64,000 bases of DNA from Arion vulgaris (GCA_020796225.1 CM036767.1:17971927-18035926); one strand, 5' to 3'. Positions 19,300-29,869 are shown, numbered from the stretch's first letter. The notes: generated by a model from the sequence alone, not told the origin. Made by a program: numbers and translations.

Positions 19300-22200
19300 A
19301 AAACCAATTTTACAGGGTGTTCAAGATAAAAGCAGCCACATTGACAAATCAAAAGTTGCCAGGTACACATTCACAAAATGCCTATCCACGATCACTACAT
19401 CAGTATATTACAAGCCTACTGATGCACAAAGTTTTCTCCTTTATACTTCTTCCCATCCCGGGCTTGTCGTGACTCTTTGCCATTCTCGCAGCTCTTACGC
19501 CTTCGTCGCCTTTGTAGCTAGGACAATGATTTTCTTGAGAGAGCTCGCGAGATGTTTGATTTCTTTCGCAGGCGCCTATACCCGGAGAGGATGCTTGTCA
19601 CGGCTATGCATCTAGTTCAGAAAATCACTCGCCAGCAGGCCCTCACCAGCCAGTATAGGACTACTAACTCTCTCTCTCTCTCTCTTTGCCTTTTTACTCC
19701 GGGTTGGGGCATAGGCCTCAACCAACTCATGCCAAGTCTTCCTATCTCTAGCTATCTCCTGCAGCTCCCTCCAGCTCTTCTTTATATTGTTGATCTCTGC
19801 CTCCAAATCTCGTCTCCATGTATTTCTCGGCCTCCCTTCTTTCGCTGTCCCTGCGGTTCCAGGCAAGGACCCTTCTTGTTATATTCCCTCCGGTTTTCGC
19901 AAAGTGTGTCCTATCCAGCGCCGGCGTCTTTTTTTAACCTGTTCGTTCACTGGAATCTGTCTTGTTCTCTCCATAAGTTCCTCATTTGTGACCTATCATA
20001 CCATCTTATTCCCTCTATTCTGCGCAGACACCAGTTGATGAATGTTTGCAATTTATGCGCTATTGTTTTAGTTGTTCTCCATGTTTCTGACCCATACAGT
20101 AGAACTGCTTTAACATTAGAGTTAAATATCCGAATTTTGTTCTAGATTTGATTTCTTTGGACTTCCAAATGTTTCCCAGTGCAATGAAAGCTCCCTTGCC
20201 TTCTGTATTCTTATTTTAACATCTCTATCTGTTCCACCTTCTTTGTCTACGTTGCTGCCCAAATATGTGTATGATTCTACCTCTTGAAGTGGGATTTCCC
20301 ACAGGGAGATCGAGTTGTCGTTTGCTTGGTTAATTCTCAATATCTTTGTCTTTCCCTTATGAATGTTCAGCCCTAGTTGCTGGGACCTTTGATTCAATGT
20401 GTTAAGCTTATCCTGCATCTGATTTTGTGTATGTGACAGAATGGCTATATCATCAGCGAAGTCCAGAGCATCTAGTTGCTCTGTCAGAGTCCATTGGATT
20501 CCATTTCTGGTGTTAGTTACTGTGGTCTTCATAATCCAGTCTATTGTCAGTAAGAACAACAAAGGTGATAGAAGACATCCCTGACGCACTCCTGTTTCTA
20601 TTCCGAAAGTATCTGTTAGTTTACCTTCATGAAGAACTCTACATTTCATATCTGTATATGTTGCTTTTATTAGGTTAATAATTTTCTGTGGATTCCATAA
20701 TGCCTCATTAATTTCCAAAGGGTTTCCCCTATCAATACTGTCAAAAGCCTTCTCATAATCAACAAATCCGATATAAAGTGGGAATTTCCATTCAATACTT
20801 TGCTCTATTATTATACGTAATGTGGCTATCTGGTCAGCACAGGATCTATTTGGTCGGAAGCCTGCCTGTTCATCTCTTAGCTTTATATCGATGGTATCTC
20901 TCAGTCTCTCCAGGATGACTCTGCTTAGTATTTTCCCAGGTACTGACAACAGCATTATTCCCTATAGTTTTCACACTTCTGAAGGTCCCCTTTCTTTGGT
21001 AGCTTCACCAGGTATCCTTCTCTCCAGTTTGCTGGTATTTCTTCGGTCTCCCAGATTCTGCTAAATAATTTATACAGTATTTCTGTGGATGTGTTTATGT
21101 TGGCTTTAACCGCCTCTGCTGGAATACCATCTGGACCGGCCGCTTTTCCATCTTTTAAAAGTTTAATGGCTTTACTAATCTCCTCCTTGGATGGTTTCTC
21201 ACAGTTGATGTCCAAGTCAATTTCTGCCGGTTGGATATCTGGGGGTTTGTAGGTGCTGGTCTGTTCAGGAGTTCCTTGAAGTATTCCATCCATCTTTCCA
21301 TTTGGTCTCTAACATTAGTGATAGTTTCCCACTACTATTTTTGATCAACCCATTTGATGGTCTGTATTTTCCTGCTAGCTTTCTAGTGATATTGTAAAGA
21401 TCCCTAAGGTTTCCTTTTCCTGCAGCTACCTCTGCTTCTCTTGCTAGATCTTCTACGTATTGTCTTTTATCTAACTTTATTTGTTTCTTCACTTTCTTGC
21501 TAGCTTCTGTGTACTTTTCCTGGGCTATGGCTTTGGCAGTTCTAGTTTTGCTATTATTTAAATCTGCTTTCCTCTTTTCCTTTCTTCTATTTCCTTGAGA
21601 GTTTCTGGAGTTATCCATGCCTTATGATTCCGCTCCTTCTTTCCTAATACCTCTGTGCATGTTTCATTCCAAATATTTTTTGGCTTGCTGCCAGCATTCT
21701 TCCGCACTCACCTCATCTTCTAATTGCCGCAACACCTCATACTTATTAGAGACTGTGACCGTGAACTGTTCCTTTGTTTCTTGACTTCTGAGGTATCCTA
21801 CATTATATTGGTGTCTATGTTCATGGGATGTTATGTATCGCTTAAGCTTCAGTTTAATTTACTTATCAGCAAATGGTGATCCGAATCTACATCTGCCCCC
21901 TTAGGACCCTTACATCTTGTAGAGATGACCTGAATTTCTTGTTTATGCATATGTGGTCAATTTGATTTTCTGTTCTGTGATCTGGTGATACCAAGGTTGC
22001 TTTATGTATTCTTTTATGTGGAAAGACACTTCACCTATGACGTATTGATTCGCTGCACAGAAATTAGTGAATAGTTCTCCATTTTCGTTCATTATTCCTA
22101 GTCCGTGTTTCCCATGATCTCCTCGTAGCCTATGTTGTCCGAACCTATTTTGGCATTGAGGTCACCCATCAGAATTTTGATGTTCCCATTTCTCTGATTA

Positions 22201-23865
22201 CCTATAGTATTTTGAAGTTTTATGTAAAATTCCTCTTTTACTTTTCCTCTTTATCATTGGTAGGTGCATAACACTGGGTCACATTCAAGAATACTTTCTT
22301 TTGGTGGTTCTGAATGTTGCTGTGATTATCCTAGGACTCACTGCTTCCCACTTTATTAGTGCAGTCTCCGCTTCTTTAGATAGCATTAAAGCCACTCCTT
22401 CACTATGGGGGCATTTTCTTCCATATGGCCTGAGAACAGCATTGTTTCTCCTGTGTTTAGACGTTGTTTGCCTGCACCATTCCACCTAGTTTCACATAAT
22501 CCCAAGATGCCAATCCCGTGAAATTTCATCTCATTTACAACCTGTGCTGTCTTTCCCATTTGATACATACTTCTAACATTCCAGGTGCCAATTCTGGAGC
22601 TTTTCCTAGGTGAAAGGAAGATAATCTGCGGTGTAGACTCTTTGCGGCTTTCTCTGCATCGCTTCATACCTCTTCTAGAAGAGCTTCCTTTCCTCTTGGC
22701 TGGCACAGTTTTTATTTTATTTTTATGTGACTTGTTCATGGTTGGTTGGATTTGTGGCTAAAATTTTCTACTGGATAGGGTAGCCAGCCCTACGCCAAAC
22801 CCCACCTCAGTCGCCTCTTACGACATGCCTTGTAGGTCGCAGTGCTGCTACTCTTTGCTCCTCTTGCGGGCCCCGGCAGCACACGGGCGACTACTAACTC
22901 TGACAGAGTAAAACTTATCTTAACTTTCCACCCCATAGTTCACTGGTGAAAAATGTTTTATTCCGTCATTTGTCTATCCTTAAGTCAGATCCTGAGACCC
23001 ATTCTGTCTTCCCCAACTATCCTTTGGTGGCTTACAGACGGGACAGAAGTCTTAGGATATGTTGGTACACAGTCGCCTTAAGTCCGATACTCAGACTCAT
23101 TTTAGCACTGTTCAGTGTGGTCGTCGGCGTTGCAACACGTGTGCTTATGTGATACAGACGCGTAATGTATCTTTTCCTTTAGCCACGTTTCTTATTGACG
23201 ATGGTTTCACATGCGAGTCCCGTAATCTTATCTATGCCATTATCTGTAAGCGGTGTAAAAAGCATATCGGCGAGACAGGCAAGAGGCTCAGTGACCGATT
23301 CGCCCAACACTTGCGCGACATACGCCAATGCTCTGTAACCCCTGCAGCCACCCATTTCAATGATACTAGCCATTTAGGAGCTCACGATGTCCAGGTCACA
23401 GCCATCCGATCATGTTCCTCGGATGATCGCAGTCGATTTGCTCTGGAGAATCGGTTGATTTCATTGTATGGTACCTTGCGACCACGTGGGCTCAACGTAT
23501 TACATTCCAGTGCTTCTTAGTACTTTCTCTTCTCATGCCTTGTAATCTATATGTGCATATGTTGCATGTATTCAAGTTATATTTTTACTTGATTTTTTAT
23601 TGTTTCTCTTCTTTTCTATTTCAAGTTTTTATGTGTGTTTTTGTGTTACATTTTTTCGTTATTCGTTTTTATTCCCAGATTTTCATTAGAAACGTTTTAA
23701 TGTCTCCGTATCTAGTCGTCCATATTGCTTTTTTTAAATTCGTCACTCCTGTTGTTCGTTTGCTTGATAAAGGCCTTGTTGGCCGAAACGTTGCTGTATG
23801 TTGTCATTGTTTTTGTAATTTGTAAAACTACAGTACTTTGTTTACGTGTTACCCCATGCCATGGT
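19300..23865 (+). mobile_element. Penelope-like element split by a full-length RTE-a
   Basis: The left part (about 19330-19671) encodes the end of a PLE reverse transcriptase region in broken frames (SLHQYIT.., FSFILL, then DFLERAR-like and FDFFRRRLYPERML). The right part, from 22889, resumes with DRVKLILTFHP-like residues, LSILKSDPETHSVFPNYPL and VAYRRDRSLR. The frame at 23059-23520 encodes the GIY-YIG domain: NLIYAIICKRCKKHIGETGK, RLSDRFAQHLRDIRQ and ENRLISLYG. The Y of the usual YIG is changed to H (KKHIGE). The 3' part has GATAAAGGCCTTGTTGGCCG and AAACGTTG. Removing the RTE-a insert restores continuity. The upstream RT core is not in this copy. Confidence 0.9.
19672..22888 (-). mobile_element. 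RTE-a LINE, full length (3.2 kb), inactivated
   Basis: The duplication gactactaactct at 19659-19671 and 22889-22901 gives a 3217-bp element, the usual size of RTE-clade LINEs. On the minus strand the coding region starts at an ATG at 22739. It shows the APE endonuclease (RIGTWNVRSMY, LCETRWNGAG, GDLNAKIGSDN near 22150, SDHH near 21870), then the RT (KAAGPDGIP, DEQAGFRPNRSCADQI, GFVDYEKAFDSID, GVRQGCLLSPLLF, LDFADDIAIL), a YTYLGSNVDKEGG segment and the WRRDLEAE tail, ending in (AG)n. Frameshifts near 22400, 21600, 21280, 20955 and 20150 break it. About 150 bp precede the ATG and begin with the SINE-A head (GCCCGTGTGCTGCCGGGGCC, ACCTACAAGGCATGTCGTAA). RTE is judged from size and structure. Confidence 0.93.
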
Positions 23866-24239
23866 GGTGTATTCTTCCAGAATGATCTTTGATAATCTCT
23901 TAATTAATATCGTCTTAGCAATTATACCTTCACTTTTTCATTAACACATTTTCAAAGTTCACGAAGAAACACAAACATCGCACAAAATGTCACTTTGCAC
24001 ACTAGGTACAATCAGTGCATAGTTGTTTCAAAAAAACTAGGTCACGTGCCGTGAGTAAATTGTTTCACGTGACAATCTGAACTTTAGAGCGTTCAAAGTT
24101 CAGAAGGGAGACCATCGTAGATTATAGTAAATAAGCAATTCCTAAAGTTGGCAATATCGTCGCTCTAGGGGCGATGAGACACATCTACGATTTCGCCCCG
24201 GCAATATACGACCGACTAGCTCAGAGGGAACACAAATAT
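23866..24239. other. unassigned sequence
   Basis: No coding or known repeat. ATCGTAGAT near 24113 recurs inverted near 24927 (ATCTACGAT); this may mark the outer ends of the decayed element covering 24240-24945. Confidence 0.35.
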
Positions 24240-24945
24240 TCCTGCTTAATGAGGGGAATTTATAAGTGTTTGATAGAATACTGTACGGTTTTCTGTAATT
24301 TGTACGTTTTCTGTAATTTCACACAATTATAAGAGTTCATTGTAATTTATTGATGAAAAATGTTAATAATAGTGATATTCCTGAGTGTTAAACTTAATTT
24401 GTAACATAATATAACCTTGATTTAGCGTCTTGTGTTGTTTTTTAAAATGAATTTGTCTTAATCTAAACCAGTGTTTCCCAAAGTGGCGGTACGCCCCCTG
24501 TGGGCGTTGAGCCTTCCAGGGGGCGTAGTGGTTCAGAAGCATTTTGGGGATTTTTTCGTGATTTCGCGATTGAATAATCATTACAAATTTGAATTCTGCA
24601 TTTTAATTTCTCTTATGACATTTTTTCATCAATTTTCTATTTTATGTATTTAATCCTTTGGAAATTGACCATGTATGACAGAAATATATATCAATTTTCT
24701 ATGTCAAAGTGAAAATAGAGTATGTATATATATGGGGGGGGGGGGGCGTTGGCAAACTGTTATAATGTGGAGGGGCGTTACAAAGTTTATGTCTTGCAAA
24801 GTGGGCGGTGGACCGAAAAAGTTTGGGAATCTATGATCTAAACAATACTGGAATGCGAAGTCACGCAACGGTTGTGGTCTGATTTCCGAGAATGTTTACA
24901 TGAGCCTTATATTATCGGAGGCAACGATCTACGATAAATCTAAAA
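24240..24945 (+). repeat. relative of the 11919-12320 element, split by a hAT MITE
   Basis: AAGTGTTTGATAGAATACTG, AATTTCACACAATT, GATATTCCTGAGTGTTAAAC and TGTGTTGTTTTTTAAAATGA, then after the MITE AATACTGGAATGCGAAGTCA and GTTGTGGTCTGATTTCC, follow the same order as 12040-12275. The 21-bp inverted ends are not preserved. Confidence 0.75.
24469..24835. mobile_element. hAT-type MITE, 367 bp
   Basis: Flanked by a perfect 8-bp duplication atctaaac (24461-24468, 24836-24843). The ends, CAGTGTTTCCCAAAGT and the inverse of AGTTTGGGAATCTATG, are imperfect inverted repeats of the CAG-TTCCCAAA kind common in hAT elements. It is non-coding and includes a run of G at 24735-24746. The homologous sequence at 12200-12240 lacks it, giving a natural empty site. 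Confidence 0.93.
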
Positions 24946-25065
24946 TGGGCAATTAGAGAAGAGTGGGGGTGGGGGTGGAATGGAACGCGATGGAGTGTAA
25001 AGGGAAATTTAAGATCTAATACTATTGCTAGGATAATCATTTTTCATATATTTAATGAGTTAAAG

Positions 25066-25148
25066 TTATTTCTTCTTCTTCTGCGTTCTCACTAGATTGA
25101 ACGTGATTGAAACTTTGTCTGGTGCCAGTGACGTCATTATCTCTTAGG
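25066..25148 (-). repeat. SINE-B (long form) tail fragment
   Basis: TTTCTTCTTCTTCTGCGTTC and TCACTAGATT match the 3' end of the long SINE-B at 63224-63720 on the minus strand. Confidence 0.6.
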
Positions 25149-25372
25149 ATCGTTTCTCGGCCTGTTGGCTAAGACTACAGAGTAGTGCCCACTTGATCAC
25201 GGCCCTGGGGTGGGATCCTTCATTAAACTCCAAATGGCAAAATAAAATCACTTAAAACAAACTCCGAGCGCTCTCGATCGAAGGATTGATGACGCTCAGA
25301 GTTTTAAACGTTTTCACGTTCATTACTACTGGGCCTACCCGTTGTGTCACTTCAGGGGCTGGTCCTACAAAA
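25149..25372 (+). repeat. U2-headed repeat, copy 1
   Basis: Starts ATCGTTTCTCGGCCTGTTGG CTAAGA, which is the 5' end of U2 snRNA with two changes in the first 26 bases. It then leaves U2 and continues GTGCCCACTTGATCACGGC, CGAAGGATTGATGACGCTCA and TACTACTGGGCCTACCC, ending in an A-rich tail. The non-U2 body is shared with two neighbouring copies, so this is a repeat family rather than a plain U2 pseudogene. Confidence 0.75.
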
Positions 25373-25408
25373 ACAATAAAAATAAGATTACAGTGTAATG
25401 CCACTTGA

Positions 25409-26165
25409 GAGCCGCGGTAGCGTAGTTGTTAGTGAACTCGCTTCTCTCAGCTTTCAGAAAAGTCGGAAATTCCCTTGCAGTGGATTCCATCTCACTGTGG
25501 CATTGCAGGCAATGAGAGTGCCGATGTCTTAGCTAAGGAGGGCAGTGCCAAAGAGCAAATTTACCAACCCTTATCTTTTCAAGAGGTCAAAACCCTCATA
25601 CAGAAAAATCTGCAGTAGACTGGAAGACAAACATTGGATATGATTATGGAAAGACTCCCTCAAAGACCTAAGCAGAACAGACCAGGTCATTATATTTCGA
25701 CTACGCACCGGACACTGCAGATTAAACAAACACTTATATAGACTAGGAATAAGTCAAACAGCTCTCTGCCAGTGTCAGCAGGCGGAACAGACACCAGAGC
25801 ATATCCTGCAAGACTGTCCCCACACCCAGTCGACCTGAAAACTAAACTTTGGGGAAACCTGACAGACCTGAAGCTGACTGCCCAGTTTGTGGTCCACAGT
25901 AAATTAAGCGCATGACCAGAGATCGCTGAAGAAGAACTCGCTTCTCAAGGCTGGTGGTCTGGGTTCAACTCCGCAGTGCGCGTGGAATTATCCCGACCGC
26001 TCTCAGGTCGACCCAGCCTCAACTGGGTACCAGACATGCTCTGGGAAAGTAAAGGCGGCCGGCGTGATGCTGACCACATCACCCATCGTGTGCCGACGGT
26101 CAATGAAAAATACAGGCCTAACATTGTATTGCCCTATATACCACGAGGTATGAAAGGTTAAAAAA
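25409..26165 (+). repeat. SINE-G, split by LINE-RH
   Basis: Bracketed by gtaatgccacttga (25395-25408, 26166-26179). The tRNA-like head is GCGGTAGCGTAGTTGTTAGT with B box GGTCTGGGTTCAACTCC after the insert. The body has CGACCCAGCCTCAACTGGGT, GGAAAGTAAAGGCGGCC and CGTGTGCCGACGGTCAATG, with an AAGGTTAAAAA tail. A LINE-RH fragment lies inside. Confidence 0.93.
25447..25933 (+). mobile_element. LINE-RH, 5'-truncated 3' end
   Basis: Bracketed by gaactcgcttctc (25434-25446, 25934-25946). It encodes the end of an RNase H domain (PLQWIPSHCGIAGNESADVL AKEG) and then, after frame breaks, RLRTGHCRLNKHLYRLGI and CQ..EQTPEHILQDCP, a cysteine/histidine segment typical of LINEs with an RNase H. It ends GATCGCTGAAGAA. 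Confidence 0.93.
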
Positions 26166-26436
26166 GTAATGCCACTTGATGGCTGGCAAAGGTAGCAAAG
26201 CCTTTATATAGCGTCAAATGACAACTAAATACAATTAAACAAGTTTTGAGCAGCTCTTCTTCGAAATAATGACGACGCTCGGAGTTTACATGTTCAACCG
26301 TAATGGGTTCACTCATGGCACTTCTGGGTAGGCCATAATTAAAAAATAAAAAATAAATTAAAAATATGTAAAAATTTTGTTTTTCAAACCAAAAAAAAAA
26401 TGAAATAAAAAAATGAATAAACTTAAAAAAAAACTA

Positions 26437-26630
26437 CGGGCCCTTATCCGGCAGTGCTATAGCGGACGGATCCAGTTAGGTCGAAGTGTAAAATCTCCGA
26501 GTCATCATTCTTTCGAATGCGAGCTACTAGGAATGTGTTTCAATTGTCGGCTCTATGAAGGCTCACTCCCTTTTGCCGCGATAAAGTGGGTACTATACTT
26601 CGATCTTAGCCAACAGGCCGAGAAGCAGAT
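26437..26630 (-). repeat. U2-headed repeat, copy 3
   Basis: The minus strand opens with GCTTCTCGGCCTGTTGGCTA AGATC and TAGTACC, matching about 36 of the first 38 U2 bases apart from two inserted bases. The body then gives CACTTTATCGCGGC, TTCGAAAGAATGATGACTCG, GAGATTTTACACTTCGACC and CTGGATCC, ending in a T-rich plus-strand run (A-rich tail). There is no Sm site or 3' U2 half. Confidence 0.75.
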
Positions 26631-26664
26631 CACTTACTTCAAGATTGCCTCAAACATAATATAC

Positions 26665-26909
26665 TTCTTCTTCTTCTTTTGTCGTCACACTGCTACCGGG
26701 TTGTTATCCAGTGTTATAGTTTTCTGTTTTTGTCTTGCGCTGTTCTGGTGGCTTGGGTGATTGTTATTGTTGCTCTTTGACAGGATTCTACTATACCATC
26801 TAACCATCTTTTACGTGGTCTTCCTCTCGCCTTCTTTCCTGGTGTAGAAGACTGTATACTGTGGAGTTTGGATGCATTCTTATAAAGTGGCCAAACCACT
26901 TCATTCTTT
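26665..26909 (-). mobile_element. LINE-LI 3' fragment
   Basis: Bracketed by acataatatac (26654-26664, 26910-26920). The minus strand encodes NEVVWPLYKNASKLHSIQSS-like residues, KARGRPRKRWLDGI, ESCQRA-like and ITITQATRTAQDKNRKL, with a (GAA)n tail. Confidence 0.92.
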
Positions 26910-26920
26910 ACATAATATAC

Positions 26921-27339
26921 TGCGTGAAGCAAACTCACTGACCTAGTAAAACAACACCGGAAAGAAAACTGCACGGACCTCCGAGTGAGCAGCAAAAGAC
27001 GGTGAAAGTTTATACAAGAGATGACAATGAATATATCGACAATATATCAAGCGAATAAAATGAAGAGATACAATGCCAACAAAGTCACTTGGGTACAACG
27101 AGCGTTAGAACATTAAGATGGCTACTGCATTGGCTGGAGGACGTAGCATGTTTGATTTGTTCATGGCCCTCTTTTATATTACTTGCTAACAGAGGCGTCG
27201 GATTTGTCAAATACAAGCTGAGGATGTCATTTGCGTGAACTGAAAGGAACCTTTGCCCTCCGAGACTGTAACTCTTCTGTGCTTTTCAGCACTTGATAAT
27301 GACGCAATCCTGCTAATAATAAACTTACTAACAATCAAC
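26921..27339 (+). promoter_or_regulatory. region upstream of the TOM1 start codon
   Basis: The 420 bp before the first coding exon hold no repeat that I recognise. An acceptor-like tgtgcttttcag lies at 27280-27291, so a separate 5' untranslated exon is possible. No TATA box or other element can be claimed. Confidence 0.3.
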
Positions 27340-27397
27340 ATGGCTACTCTGTTTGGTCACGGAAACCCCCTGTCAACTCCAGTTGGACAACTGATCG
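27340..27397 (+). CDS. TOM1: TOM1 exon 1
   Basis: Starts at ATG 27340 in a fair context (caacATGG) and reads MATLFGHGNPLSTPVGQLI plus one base, then donor GTATGT. The F..NP..TPVGQLIE pattern is the N-terminus of TOM1 VHS domains. The frame is open upstream but has no earlier ATG, so this is the natural start. The split codon joins exon 2 to give Glu. Confidence 0.92.
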
Positions 27398-27540
27398 GTA
27401 TGTCGCCAAGTAGTGAAAATAATATTTTTACGAATGCCACCTTGAAATATGAAGACTTAGCTGCTAATATTAATTTGATCAATAGCCTCTACATAGCAAA
27501 TTTTATTTATTTGCAAACATGAAATCATATAATAATAGAG

Positions 27541-27984
27541 TAAATAGAGTGACCGATTCGTTCCCGTTCTATAAAATCATATGATAATAAAAAAATGGTA
27601 ATCAGGTAAACAAAACAAGCCTCAAGGTCTGAGACGGTTCTCAGCTTTAAAAATAAACATATTATTGGCAGCAAACTATACTTACAGTATTATAATATTA
27701 ATTAATAGAACCAACGTTCCTGCCTAGATAAACGTTTATCCATAGCATAAGCATGATACTGATAGCTACTAAATCTTCCAAGCAGATGTGATTGTGACGT
27801 CCCTGAGATGTCATAGGAGGCTAAGATCATGGCTCGCTCTCACTTAAACTCTGTCATGTACACAACTATTCTAGGAGGTACTGAGTGCACCAGTCATTCG
27901 ACCACACATATGACAATTACAAGTGTATCTTCCTATTCATGCATGTCGAGGAACTGATTTTAAATTCCTGTATGTATGATGCTA
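27541..27984. other. TOM1 intron 1, unassigned part
   Basis: AT-rich intron sequence with no repeat copy or exon that I recognise. Confidence 0.4.
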
Positions 27985-28218
27985 ATCTGTGGCCTAGGGG
28001 TTAGTGACTCAGTCTATTAACCTCAACGTTCTGAGTTTGAATCACGCTGCGGACAGTTTGGTTGCAAATTGTTTCACAGGGATTTTAACAAAAGCATGAT
28101 GGCACCACCCGTTCAGAAAGCAATGGCAAACTACTGAACGTAATAATGCCTAGAAAATCACAAATCAAACAGCGTTACAAAGCTGGGGTTGATTCGCAAA
28201 GTCCTGCAAAGGATATGC
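27985..28218 (+). repeat. SINE-H
   Basis: tRNA-like head (TGTGGCCTAGGGGTTAGTGA, then TCTGAGTTTGAATCACGC). The body has TTCAGAAAGCAATGGCAAAC, TACTGAACGTAATAATGCC and TAGAAAATC, and ends GGTTGATTCGCAAAGTCCTG. A second copy is at 48845-49078. Confidence 0.75.
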
Positions 28219-28319
28219 AATTAACTTTATGATGCTAATTGCAGAATGTTACTCTAATCCAAAATCAACACCTATTTAGGTTCAGCCTGGATCAATCCCC
28301 CAGCTTTTATATATCTGAC

Positions 28320-28425
28320 ATAAATATAAAGAAATATTGGACTCACTTCCATGGAAGAGATTGAACGAGTTGCCCAGGACATAGTGATACGGAGAAATTA
28401 CTTGCAGACCCTATGTCATCTTATG
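28320..28425 (+). mobile_element. LINE-TR 3' end fragment
   Basis: Encodes the last residues only: RNIGLTSMEEIERVAQD then IVIRRNYLQTLC. Confidence 0.75.
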
Positions 28426-29052
28426 CTATATTTTCAGTTATCAGTCTATTCCATTCTGCATATGTTTTTATAATAACAAGAATAGTTTGAGAATAAAATC
28501 AACTCTTCACTGGTTATGTCTTTATTACATTATCTACCAAATGCAGCATCCTTCTTCTGTTTATCTGTTCTGTTTTCTCATGGGCCATGGCTTGCACCAT
28601 GATTTGTTTAATTGTTTACTTAGGTCCAAAGTTATGTATACTCATTCTAATAGTTACCAGTTCTTAATTTATTTTATCACATTCTGTTAGCTTGTGTTAT
28701 AAGTGCATTCATTTATCTAAAAAGTTACAAGTCATTCAACAAATTTAGTTTAAAAAAAGAAAACTAAAGCTTAAGTTGTAAATGCACTCTGAGAGTCAAA
28801 AAGTGACCACAAATGAATTCGACCACAGCATTTTTTAAAGTGCAGTAGTTATTGTGTTAAGTGACTTTTCTTATCTCTTTCCAGAATCTAAGCTTCGATT
28901 TTGATTCTTGTTACTAATTTGCAGTTTGTTGTTATTAGCTTGTTGGATATTTAGACACAAATTGTTTAATCTTCATCAATTTTACATTTGTAATTAATTA
29001 TTGTCCTCAATAACTTTGCATATTTTTTCATGTCTCTTTGATTGCTTTTCAG
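28426..29052. other. TOM1 intron 1, unassigned part
   Basis: AT-rich sequence up to the exon 2 acceptor (gattgcttttcag). No repeat is recognised. Confidence 0.4.
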
Positions 29053-29137
29053 AACAAGCCACCGATGGCAGTCAGGCAACTGAGAATTGGGCTTTATACA
29101 TGGAAGTCTGTGATGTTGTAAATGAAACAGAGGAAGG
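29053..29137 (+). CDS. TOM1: TOM1 exon 2 (VHS domain)
   Basis: Acceptor gattgcttttcag, donor GTGAGA. Reads [29 protein letters not shown] across the split first codon, which matches the TOM1 pattern E.ATD....E.WAL.ME.CD..NETEEGP. This is helix 1-2 of the VHS superhelix. Phase 2 at the 3' end is completed by the first base of exon 3. Confidence 0.97.
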
Positions 29138-29869
29138 GTGAGAATACCAGATAAAAAATATGTCGATATTCTTTTCTTAATTTTTTCTTGATTGATTGAT
29201 GGGACCTTAATCATTGAACTTTGGTGAATAACTGTTTATACGGAAACAGCAGCCACTAACAGAATTTGCGAAGACCAAGCATTCTGACATGACCAACCAG
29301 TTGAACTGTTAAGGTGACACTAATTTCACCAACAGATGATACTAGCCGGAACCAAAGTAATGAATATGATTCTACAGTAGTTGTACCGCTACTCGATCTC
29401 TAGTCATTCACCAGGGGAATCGTAAAGGTGCAGACATTCTGAGAAGTTACTCATCTGGAGCGTGAGCTAATCTTATACTATGCAGCTGCACTTACACTAC
29501 TACCTCCTTGTGGGTAACTTCCTCTTTGATCCCTACTTACTATGCCAAACTGCAGCATTGTGGTCTGTTTACAAGGCCGCTATAAGGTGTAGTAGTAGAT
29601 TTTTGATCAATGCTGACCCTGACGCTATATCAACACTTAAATTCATTGCGTCTTTGAGCCCCTTCATACAGTCTAACCTGAAGAAAGAATGTTAGTTTAT
29701 TTATGTTTACATAGATCTCAGTCACTCTCACAATTCAGTCATCACTGACTTGTTTAACATTTGTTATATATACATACAAATGTAATATTTAACTGTTATT
29801 ATTGGTTTCATAAAGTAATTATTATTTGTGAACCTTCTTCACTTAAATGAATATCAGTTATTTGAGGAC

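Larger units (their letters stand above)
25383..26340 (+). repeat. U2-headed repeat, copy 2, split by SINE-G
   Basis: 25383-25408 (TAAGATTACAGTGTAATGCC) aligns with the end of the U2-like head. After the SINE-G insertion, 26180-26340 continues with GGCTGGCAAAGG, TTCGAAATAATGACGACGCT, CGGAGTTTACATGTTCAACC and TAATGGGTTCACTCATGGCA, in the same order as copy 1, ending in an A-rich tail. The first ~20 bp of the U2 head are missing. Confidence 0.65.

Noticed and set aside
25149..25210. Functional U2 snRNA gene
   Set aside because: Only the first ~26-38 bases resemble U2. The branch-site region continues wrongly, and there is no Sm site or 3' stem-loops.
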